Positions 18,898 to 26,539 of a stretch of 64,000 nucleotides of DNA are shown one piece after another. The notes under the pieces are model-generated. The model was given only the letters and a program-made list of their open reading frames with translations. It was not told where the DNA came from and made no database searches. Made by a program: the position numbers and the translations under genes. Source of the DNA: Janthinobacterium sp. J1-1 (GTDB lineage: Bacteria; Pseudomonadota; Gammaproteobacteria; Burkholderiales; Burkholderiaceae_D); contig NZ_CP132339.1 of NCBI RefSeq assembly GCF_030944405.1, positions 6,572,001 through 6,636,000 of the forward strand, given 5' to 3'. Positions within the stretch are counted from its first letter, which is position 1, and every line of letters begins with the position of its first letter.

Positions 18898-21315
18898 GTG
18901 AAGATTTACACCATTAATGGCGTCTGTGGATCTGGTAAATCGCAGGCCGCAATAAATTACATAACAAGCAACTTACCTGCTGGACACAAGTACATCATCG
19001 CGCAGCCGACTATTCGGCTATGTCGAGAAACGGCAAATTTTTTTGTTGAACGTGGAATTGAATCCCACCTAATCACCAGTGAAGATCAACCGGGGTCAGC
19101 ACAAAAAGCCTATAAACGAGCCATATCACGCGCAATACAGAACGATAAGGGATGCGTGATTATCACGACCCATCGCACATTTCTTGATGCCGAGATCGAA
19201 CCGGAAAAACGCAAGCGCTTCAATATTTTTTTCGACGAGGTGCCGCAGGTAGACTCGACCACGTACCTAAATCTCAAGCATTCACACACGTCGTTCCTCG
19301 ACAATTACGAAGTTACTCCGTGTGATGATAATGCTGAGCTTATGAACATCGGCATCAAGCCAGGCCATGCAACCATTGTCGATGGATACTTGGCTGCGGG
19401 ACGCCAACGCAAGGACTTGCTGTATACGAACCCTGACCTTATTCGGTTTATGGAGACTAGCATGGACCGTAACCACGCAAACTACGTCAATCGGGCAAAG
19501 TGGATGCGTCGTGTCTCGCAAGAACATCAGTTGATCACGCACTCGATTTTGAAACCCGATGCTTTCCGCGACTGGAATAGCTGCCGCATTATGGGAGCTA
19601 ACATCCAAGACTCGATGATGTACCAAATTTGGCCGACATACGGCGTGAACTTCAAGCCAGACCCTACTCACGAATTTCAGTTGAAGACAGACCACAATGA
19701 CCTGCAAAACCGTCGGATCAGCATCCACTACTTCTGTGGCCGGTCTTGGTCGAAGTACACGCGTAATGAAGGCGGCCAAGCTGCACTTGATACATTGAAC
19801 AAGGCCGTCAACGACCTGTTCGGGCAGCAGCCTAGCCTGCTGGTGGCCAACAACGACATTGACGACTTTGTCCTGCACAACAGCACACGCATCAGCAACA
19901 TCTGTCACGGCATTAACGAGCATCGCGACAAGCACAACATCCTGTTCATGTCTGCACTGAATGATCTGCCCGCGCATTATGGTTTTCTGTCCAGGTGGCA
20001 AGGCATCGACACGACCATGCTTAAGAAGGCCAAGGGCATGGAAACGATGTATCAGGCGATTATGCGCACATCGCTACGCGACCAGACATCGACAGCAGCA
20101 GTCAAAATTGTCGTGCCCGACATCGACACAGCGAACTTCCTGGCCGATATGTTGCCGGGGGCTAAGGTCCATGCCATGGACGATATCTGCGATGCATGGG
20201 GACAGCCGCAGAAGACTCGCGGCCGCCCCAGAAAGGCACGGACGCTTACCAGCAAGGAACGCAACAGCAAATGCAGGGAACGAAAGAAGGCTCTCAAAAA
20301 GGCTCAGGCAGACTTATTGAGCAAGATAACGACGCAGTACCCAGATGGCGCTAACATTCCCGTTACGTGGCAAGAGTCGGTCTTTTCGATCAAGCACAAC
20401 CTGACCAGCGGCATGACAGACTCGTGGGATGACATTCGCGACCTGATGCAAACGGCCAGCGAACAGCGTTATAACGATAAAGCTGACAACTCGCTAATCA
20501 ACTTTGTGCGCTTCAAGGCAGATTCAGCTACTAAGGGTAAGGACGATATCGAATATGTGCATGGCATACAACTGGACTTTGACGGCGGCGCATTGGCGTG
20601 GATCGATGCGTCACAACTGTTCAGCGACATCAAGCACTTGACCTACAACTCGTTCAACAACGGTAAGAACGGCGACGTCAAGTTCCGCATTATGGTCCCG
20701 TTCGACGCGCCGGTCACATGCCAGCATGCCGAGTTGCTGTGGGACGTGTTCAAGGCCCGCATAGAGTCGGACGGCTACTATGTGGGCAACGATGCCAATA
20801 AAAGCAAGGGTAGAAATTCGGGGCTGGACATTAGCAAGCGGCCAGCCAATTCGTTTTACTACGCGCCGAGCAAAGCCGGTAAAAAGGAGCTGAGCTTTTT
20901 TGACACATCGCACTGGGATGGCCCGCTGCTTGATGTCGCCCATGCGCTTGAAAACTGGGTTCCCAAGCAGTCTGCCGAGTATCACGAAGTCGCGCCAGTA
21001 AGTAATGCTGGGCCAGCTTTACAAGGCATGCTAGCGGCCCTGAACAAGCGATGCGATTATGATGGAGAAGCCGAAGCGCAGAAGCGGCGAGAAATAAGAA
21101 TCGAGAAAGCTGAACAAGAATGGCGTCTATCGCAGCAGCAAGCAGGTCAAGGCCACAGTGGCTTGTTTATATTTGCGTGGAGCTTGCTGAAAGCTGGACT
21201 GGACAAGTACGAAACCAAGCAGATCATGCTCCAGAATATGATTTACGCTAGGAGTCAAGCCGAACGCATGAGAGAGCTTGATGCGCAGATCGCATCGGCT
21301 ATGAAATGGTATTAA
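18898..21315 (+). CDS. Helicase-primase-like replication protein
   Basis: 805 residues from GTG 18898, preceded by GGGAAAG; a TTG 27 bp upstream is a weaker start. The N-terminal half is P-loop NTPase/helicase-like: Walker A GVCGSGKS at 8-15 and a Walker B-type FFDEVPQ. A basic linker (about 440-480, KTRGRPRKARTLTSK) follows. The C-terminal half has HGIQLDFDGG (around residue 560), FRIMVPFDAP and SGLDISKRPANSFYYAPS, which resemble the DxD and later motifs of archaeo-eukaryotic primases found in plasmids and phages. It is likely the replication initiator/primase of the element. The domain assignment is by motif recognition only. Confidence 0.62.
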   Translation: MKIYTINGVCGSGKSQAAINYITSNLPAGHKYIIAQPTIRLCRETANFFVERGIESHLITSEDQPGSAQKAYKRAISRAIQNDKGCVIITTHRTFLDAEIEPEKRKRFNIFFDEVPQVDSTTYLNLKHSHTSFLDNYEVTPCDDNAELMNIGIKPGHATIVDGYLAAGRQRKDLLYTNPDLIRFMETSMDRNHANYVNRAKWMRRVSQEHQLITHSILKPDAFRDWNSCRIMGANIQDSMMYQIWPTYGVNFKPDPTHEFQLKTDHNDLQNRRISIHYFCGRSWSKYTRNEGGQAALDTLNKAVNDLFGQQPSLLVANNDIDDFVLHNSTRISNICHGINEHRDKHNILFMSALNDLPAHYGFLSRWQGIDTTMLKKAKGMETMYQAIMRTSLRDQTSTAAVKIVVPDIDTANFLADMLPGAKVHAMDDICDAWGQPQKTRGRPRKARTLTSKERNSKCRERKKALKKAQADLLSKITTQYPDGANIPVTWQESVFSIKHNLTSGMTDSWDDIRDLMQTASEQRYNDKADNSLINFVRFKADSATKGKDDIEYVHGIQLDFDGGALAWIDASQLFSDIKHLTYNSFNNGKNGDVKFRIMVPFDAPVTCQHAELLWDVFKARIESDGYYVGNDANKSKGRNSGLDISKRPANSFYYAPSKAGKKELSFFDTSHWDGPLLDVAHALENWVPKQSAEYHEVAPVSNAGPALQGMLAALNKRCDYDGEAEAQKRREIRIEKAEQEWRLSQQQAGQGHSGLFIFAWSLLKAGLDKYETKQIMLQNMIYARSQAERMRELDAQIASAMKWY

Positions 21316-21792
21316 ACCAGTCGTAGTCTCCGGAGATTGAACTGAACACAAAAGGTCCGCATGGGCCTTTCTAATACTCCAAAATCGGGGCTGTGGCAAA
21401 ACGCATTACCGCAGCCCGTATCACACGACTGCCGGAATTAACCCGGCAGTTCAAAAACCGCGTAGGCGACACGAGATCGATGCCTGGCTGCAAAAACAGG
21501 TCAGGCTAGTAGCACACCTCGCCCAAGCTAGAAAAAGCGCTGGTGTGACGAACTCGTCAATCCTTGGCGTGGCTCAACACAAGCCAGCTAGCCCATCGCT
21601 GTTGTGACTACATAGACAACAAAAATCCAGTTAAACAACGTTTTTATTGCCATTTGGAAATTTCTGACGCCCATTCTGCTATAATTTTTATAGCGATTTA
21701 TGCTAGGCAAATTTTCTGCCTCGAAGCAAGCGCGCCAACGATTGTACCTACATAAGGGTGGCAATCTCCACTTCTAACAATTCGGAGCACAA
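21316..21792. other. 477-bp intergenic region with hairpins
   Basis: Contains a terminator-like hairpin for the upstream gene (AAAGGTCC 21351-21358 / GGGCCTTT 21363-21370, with one G-U pair), a 10-bp palindrome TCTCCGGAGA (21327-21336), and a perfect 8-bp hairpin ACTGCCGG/CCGGCAGT (21428-21435 with 21443-21450). A 63-codon frame at 21564-21755 has no ribosome site and no recognisable features and is not called. Confidence 0.5.
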
Positions 21793-23202
21793 ATGAAATT
21801 CAAGCATGGAATCGGTCTATTTTTTGGAACAATCGTTACACTGGCAATTGCCGCTTGTGGTGGTGGTGCTGGAGGAGGACCGTCTGATCCAGTGGCGGTT
21901 TCGCCTGCCCCATCTGCACCAACAATCACACTGGCCTTGAGCCAATCAAAGATCAGCCTCGGTTCGACATCGACACTGACTTGGTCATCCACGAATGCGA
22001 CATCATGTAGTGCATCAGGCGCATGGGTAGGGACCCAAACTGTCTCCGGCACCTCCGCGCAGACTCCGGCCTCATCAGGTACGACAACATATACATTGAC
22101 ATGCACTGGCGCTGGCGGTACTTCATATCAGTCGGTAGCATTGACCGTGCCAATCCCTGTGCAAAAATCGTCCTATGAAAACAAGATTGTTGCAGCAACA
22201 TCACTCGGTCCTCAAACAATAGCATCGGGCGACGCCGTCGCGTTTGCGGATTTCTTTCAAGATGGTACGTACTCCATGATCACGCATACTTTGATATACA
22301 ACAGTCAAGACCCGACTTCAGCAAATAAACTTGGCAGTATTCATTTCTGGAAAAAAATAAATGGAGTCTGGACCGATAATACGGCCTCTCTTCTTGCCGA
22401 CACAACTGGCTGCTTGCATCCACGAAAGGCCATTGTTGCTGACTTTAATGGCGACGGAGCGCCTGATGTGTTCTTTGCCTGTCATGGCTTCGACGCACAG
22501 CCTTTCCTTGGTGAAAAACAACATATTCTGTTAAGTCAGCACGACGGAACGTATAAAAATAACACTCTACCTATTGTTTGCTTTTGCCACGGAGCCTCTG
22601 CCGCCGATGTGAATGGTGATGGATACCCCGACATTGCGGTTGTTGATCAATTCGTTGCTCGAACTCCAAATTTCTTGATAAACAATAAGGATGGTACATT
22701 CAAGCAGGATTTGACTCGTTTGCCGACTTCACTAATGGATCGTCAGATCTATTCTGCTGAACTCATCGATTTTGATAAAAGTGGAAAATTTGATCTCTGG
22801 CTTGCTGGCAATGAACCAAACGCGACGAAATTTCCGGTTAGCCCACTCTACACACAACTTCCGACTATCTATAAAAATGATGGCGCAGGTAGCTACATAT
22901 CCAAAACTCCGGTAATTCTGCCAGGTGACACGCAAAATGGAGTTGCATTGGACATAAATTATATTAATGGGAACATATATCTCTTACGCACAAGCATTTA
23001 TGATGCAGACACTACTTACAATACCACCGCGATACAAAAAATCTCCTACCCGTCCTTGGCATCGAGCACAATTTACACCCATTCTGGCCCATATCAAAAA
23101 AATGGAAATGCAAATTTGAGCGGCTGGGTGAATTGGATCATTCCATACCAAGGCAATATTATGAGCCTCAATGCAATGTACGATGTGTCGGTTCCTCAGT
23201 AA
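21793..23202 (+). CDS. Lipoprotein with Ig-like and FG-GAP/VCBS-type repeats
   Basis: 469 residues. A lipoprotein signal peptide ends in the lipobox AIAAC (Cys22), followed by a glycine-rich spacer (GGGAGGG) and a Pro/Ser linker. Residues about 42-120 form an Ig-like module (TITLALSQSKISLGSTSTLTWSS style). The rest contains FG-GAP/VCBS repeat motifs, DFNGDGAPDVFF and DVNGDGYPDIAVV, which form calcium-binding beta-propeller blades. It should be anchored on the outer membrane or periplasmic face. As island cargo it may mediate adhesion or surface exclusion; the role is not established. Confidence 0.75.
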   Translation: MKFKHGIGLFFGTIVTLAIAACGGGAGGGPSDPVAVSPAPSAPTITLALSQSKISLGSTSTLTWSSTNATSCSASGAWVGTQTVSGTSAQTPASSGTTTYTLTCTGAGGTSYQSVALTVPIPVQKSSYENKIVAATSLGPQTIASGDAVAFADFFQDGTYSMITHTLIYNSQDPTSANKLGSIHFWKKINGVWTDNTASLLADTTGCLHPRKAIVADFNGDGAPDVFFACHGFDAQPFLGEKQHILLSQHDGTYKNNTLPIVCFCHGASAADVNGDGYPDIAVVDQFVARTPNFLINNKDGTFKQDLTRLPTSLMDRQIYSAELIDFDKSGKFDLWLAGNEPNATKFPVSPLYTQLPTIYKNDGAGSYISKTPVILPGDTQNGVALDINYINGNIYLLRTSIYDADTTYNTTAIQKISYPSLASSTIYTHSGPYQKNGNANLSGWVNWIIPYQGNIMSLNAMYDVSVPQ

Positions 23203-23393
23203 CGAAGATGTTCCCGTAAAATATTTTTGCGGGAACTAACATGATTAATTGACGGTAGTTGCGACGCAAGATAGCGAGATCGATCACGAGTTATTCGATT
23301 TAATCTTTGCGGTGCCTGCGTCCAACACTTTTTTAGACTCACGATGCATCCTTGCATCGTCGATGCCACGCTCTTCTACCGATGGTGAACGTG

Positions 23394-23765
23394 CTAGCGC
23401 AAGCCGTTAGCCGCCTGTATCAAGCACTTCGAAAGCTTGTCGAAGTGCAGCAGCGCAGCCTGAGTAAGCTCAATTTGCTTACGGCGCGTGTCTTCCGTGT
23501 CGGACAGCATAATCCAGCCCTTCTCACGCATGGACTTGAGCCGACTGTGAACCGTAGCTGGTGAGCCAAATTCGTCTTTGGCCATCATGTCGCGGACAGA
23601 CAGCCGCTGCTCATCCTGTCCAGCACGAGCAACGATAGCAAGAATACGTTCTTCTAGGGGATCAAGCGAAGGCAAGGACGGCAAACCACGTAACGCTTCA
23701 GCCAGTTGCAAGAAACGCATGTAGATGTCGGCAGGTCGTTTCGGGGTAGTCATTACTTCAGTCAT
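23394..23765 (-). CDS. Winged-helix regulator, MarR-like
   Basis: 123 residues. The central part (about 36-105) has a MarR-like helix-turn-helix and wing: LSVRDMMAKDEFGSPATVHSRLKSMREKGW then a wing with DTRRKQIELTQ. It overlaps the upstream membrane-protein gene by 8 bp, so they form one operon. It probably controls that pair or island genes. Confidence 0.65.
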   Translation of the reverse strand: MTEVMTTPKRPADIYMRFLQLAEALRGLPSLPSLDPLEERILAIVARAGQDEQRLSVRDMMAKDEFGSPATVHSRLKSMREKGWIMLSDTEDTRRKQIELTQAALLHFDKLSKCLIQAANGLR

Positions 23766-24402
23766 TAAGTGGGGTTACTGCTACAAATTTTAGCACATCC
23801 CTCGTTTGTCGACGAACTCCAGCAGAAGTTGGCAAGAACGTTAACAGTCCCTTGGCCGTGTACACCACGATTAATGTCCCAACAAGATCACCGATGAACA
23901 TTACGGCTAAGCCACTCGCTATGTACGGGTCGCCATGCATGGCAAACCATATATGGTGAAACATCGGACTGGCTATGGAGCAACCGGCAGCGCAAATGAG
24001 TAGGCGCTTTGGGGTGAGATTCGTCAACGAAGCGCGTAGGCCCAGTTTCTGCTGCGCGATTACGTAGACCAAGTACGGGCCTACTGCGCCCGCTATCGCG
24101 CCCATGGTGGCACGTAATGGATCACCTGGGAAATAGTACCAATAACATGCAAACCAGCCCGTAATGAGAAGCCCGACAGCACCCGCCCGACCGAACAGCA
24201 AGGTGCACACTAGTCGAGTGCCAGCGGGTAGGTAAATCCACCCTATGCCATTCAGGAACTCCGCTCTCATGAAGAACAGCTCGTTAGCGAGCATCATTAG
24301 CCCATGAATGGCAATTGTGCCAAGAATCAGGTAGAGATTCAGACGGAAAGGCGAAATATGCTGATTCATGTTCGATATGCCGGATGTCGCAAGAAAGGAC
24401 AT
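23758..24402 (-). CDS. Multi-pass membrane protein of unknown function
   Basis: 214 residues with about six hydrophobic segments, loosely like MASE1-type sensor membrane domains (FMRAEFLNGIGWIYLPAGTRLVC), but with no output domain attached. Two starts are possible, ATG 24402 or ATG 24369, neither with a clear ribosome site. It overlaps the winged-helix regulator gene, which suggests a membrane sensor plus DNA-binding protein pair. Function unknown. Confidence 0.6.
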   Translation of the reverse strand: MSFLATSGISNMNQHISPFRLNLYLILGTIAIHGLMMLANELFFMRAEFLNGIGWIYLPAGTRLVCTLLFGRAGAVGLLITGWFACYWYYFPGDPLRATMGAIAGAVGPYLVYVIAQQKLGLRASLTNLTPKRLLICAAGCSIASPMFHHIWFAMHGDPYIASGLAVMFIGDLVGTLIVVYTAKGLLTFLPTSAGVRRQTRDVLKFVAVTPLND

Positions 24403-24476
24403 TGTAAGTGAGAAACACTTGGCACAACGAGGCGATGATTATTGTTCTGCAAGAAAGCTGCGTCGTACGCTAGTCA

Positions 24477-24668
24477 TCAGGGTTGCGTGCGTCGCTCTAG
24501 CGGCTCTGAAGAAATGACGAAGATTTTGCCGTCACGGACGTATACTTGAACTGGTCCTGTACCCGCTGGAATTTTGATCATCTTCGTCTTGTTCGGCTTG
24601 CTCGCACCAACCTTACTGAAAGACGCGGTTTCAAGTTGCTTTTGTTGAATAATTTCGAAATATCGCAT
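24477..24668 (-). CDS. Small hypothetical protein (63 aa)
   Basis: Good ribosome binding site: AAGGAG lies 8 bp before the ATG at 24668. The product has a basic lysine-rich middle (KPNKTKMIKIP) and a beta-rich end (VQVYVRDGKIFVISS). No family recognised. It is divergent from the RusA-like gene across a 135-bp AT-rich spacer. Confidence 0.55.
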   Translation of the reverse strand: MRYFEIIQQKQLETASFSKVGASKPNKTKMIKIPAGTGPVQVYVRDGKIFVISSEPLERRTQP

Positions 24669-24803
24669 GGTTACTACTCCTTGTGGTATTTATTGAAAAA
24701 CATTCGATAGCATCAACTATGATTCCTAAAGCCAACGATTTGTGCTATCGTTTCGAATTAATCATTTATCGGTTAATTGATATTCAAAAAAAGGGAATTT
24801 AGA

Positions 24804-25298
24804 ATGCAAGTTGATATTTGGATATCTGAAAATGCTTATTCAATCCAATCGATTACAAAGTGGAGTGAAGCAGATCGTATTGACTACAAAGGACGTATCA
24901 CTTCGCAGATTAACGCCGAATTGCTCAGGCCAGAAAACCTCGCGTTGATGAATGCTGGCCTCTTGCCATGCAAAGATCAAGCCATTGAATTACGATTTGA
25001 TTGGTTTGTGGCTGACACGAATTTATCTCCCGAAAAATTGATGCGCCCATACATCTATGAGCACTTGAATGTTGCCGACCTCGACAACGCTGCCAAGTTC
25101 CTCATAGATCAACTACAAGGGGTAGTAATTGGGAACGATCGGCAAATTGTACGTCTTTTGATCGAAAAGCGAAGCATAGCCGACATAGACATGTTAGATA
25201 AGCGCCATCAGCCGACTAGACTTCGTCAAAAAATTCTTAACAATAAAGGAATCGATTTACTCCTGCTTCGAGTCAGAACAATGTTAAGCGCTCTCTAG
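24804..25298 (+). CDS. RusA-like Holliday-junction resolvase
   Basis: 164 residues from ATG 24804; AAGGGAA upstream favours this over an earlier start at 24777. The segment VADLDNAAKFLIDQLQGVV followed by GNDRQI matches the RusA signature D-x-D-N-x3-K (Asp92, Asp94, Lys98) with the later acidic residue Asp112. RusA enzymes resolve four-way junctions and are typical of lambdoid phages and phage-derived elements, which supports a phage-related origin for the island. The rest of the sequence is divergent, so the exact activity is untested. Confidence 0.68.
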   Translation: MQVDIWISENAYSIQSITKWSEADRIDYKGRITSQINAELLRPENLALMNAGLLPCKDQAIELRFDWFVADTNLSPEKLMRPYIYEHLNVADLDNAAKFLIDQLQGVVIGNDRQIVRLLIEKRSIADIDMLDKRHQPTRLRQKILNNKGIDLLLLRVRTMLSAL

Positions 25299-25448
25299 TA
25301 GATCGAAACAACAAAGGCTAAAATAACAATGTGAGCAAGAAATTTTGCATTTCGCTGAGAGTTATGGGTAACTATCGGTGTGTATTGTAATAGTCAGCGA
25401 ATGCCAAACTAGCCAGCATCGTTTGCGATTTAGATCGATTAATAGTTT

Positions 25449-26015
25449 CTATGCCAGTTCCACTGCAACTCGCTGCATATCATCATTGACATCAATGTAG
25501 CGCTGCGTAGTCGTAATATTTTGATGTCCTGCCAAAGCCATCAGCACTCGTACGCCGACGCCCTTACTAGCGAGATTTGTGATGAAAGTTCGGCGACCTG
25601 AATGACTGCTAGCGCCATCGATCCCTGCTTCCTTGTACAGGAAATAAAAATGTTGACACAGAGTATTGGCGCTAAAGGCCAGACGCTTCTGTGTGTAGAA
25701 CAGAGGCATATCCCCTTCCACCCGCTTAAGCGTAGCGAGGTAGGTGGTAACTTCTTTTTGCAGACGTTCGTTTAAAAAGACTGTGCGCGCTCTGCTCCCT
25801 TTGGTCTGTTCTGGCAGCAAGCGAATTTCCGATCTAACGCGTCCATCCTCCGAGAGCACATCACCGATCAGCAGGGCTGCTACTTCGCCAACGCGCATAC
25901 CGGCTAAATGCGTCATCAACAGCATTGCGCGATTTCTTGCTGCGTGCCGTTTAATTGCAATGAAAGCGAGAACACGTTTAAGCTCTTTCTCAGTGAGCGT
26001 TTTTGCTTGTGACAT
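25449..26015 (-). CDS. Catalytic-domain-only tyrosine recombinase
   Basis: 188 residues, similar in size to FimB/FimE. All catalytic residues are present: Arg41 (GMRVGE), Lys72, His138 and Arg141 (HSGRRTF), His164 (LAGHQNI) and Tyr173 (TTQRYID). The N-terminal core-binding domain is reduced to about 25 residues (TLTEKELKRVLAFI). It is the island's second complete recombinase gene and, unlike int, lies deep inside. It may invert or excise a segment or belong to an older inserted element. Confidence 0.78.
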   Translation of the reverse strand: MSQAKTLTEKELKRVLAFIAIKRHAARNRAMLLMTHLAGMRVGEVAALLIGDVLSEDGRVRSEIRLLPEQTKGSRARTVFLNERLQKEVTTYLATLKRVEGDMPLFYTQKRLAFSANTLCQHFYFLYKEAGIDGASSHSGRRTFITNLASKGVGVRVLMALAGHQNITTTQRYIDVNDDMQRVAVELA

Positions 26016-26539
26016 ATTAAAATCTAATAATTTAATACTTCCAAGGATGCAGTCTTTGCTTTAAGAAATCAACCGAAACTCGATAACAAAAAAATATCTT
26101 TAATTTCAACAAGTTAGCCAGCAATGTAAGAATTTAGCAATTTTATTACATTTCAGAAAATTAACCAACTAAGATCAGTTAAAATAGATCTATGGTAGTC
26201 AAGAATGAATAACCGCCTTGCATCACTAAAAATCTCGGAGTGAAATTTAAAATTCCTGCGACCCACATTGATAATTTTTTTACCAATTCCCTTTGTCACC
26301 CTCGTTAACCTTGACCAGCATTCCAATTCCCGCAATTCTATTGGACTATACGAAAATATATCCGGTGAAGGCGGGAGCATGGCAATTGGCACGCACACAC
26401 CGCCCTCCCATTTTCCCATTTTTCAGCGACGCAAGTCGCCACCGACTTGAAGGACTTGATCGTCGACATTTTACGTACAGGTACGGATTGGAGTGTTGGT
26501 GGCGATATGGAGAAGCTGGTGGAATCCGAGACTTACAAA
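26016..26539. other. 524-bp region without a confident gene
   Basis: AT-rich at its left end. A startless frame at 26369-26551 on the plus strand reads protein-like at its end (TDLKDLIVDILRTGTDW, ending at a TAA just before the convergent ATPase stop). It may be the remnant of a broken gene. No promoter or RNA gene is recognised. Confidence 0.35.
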
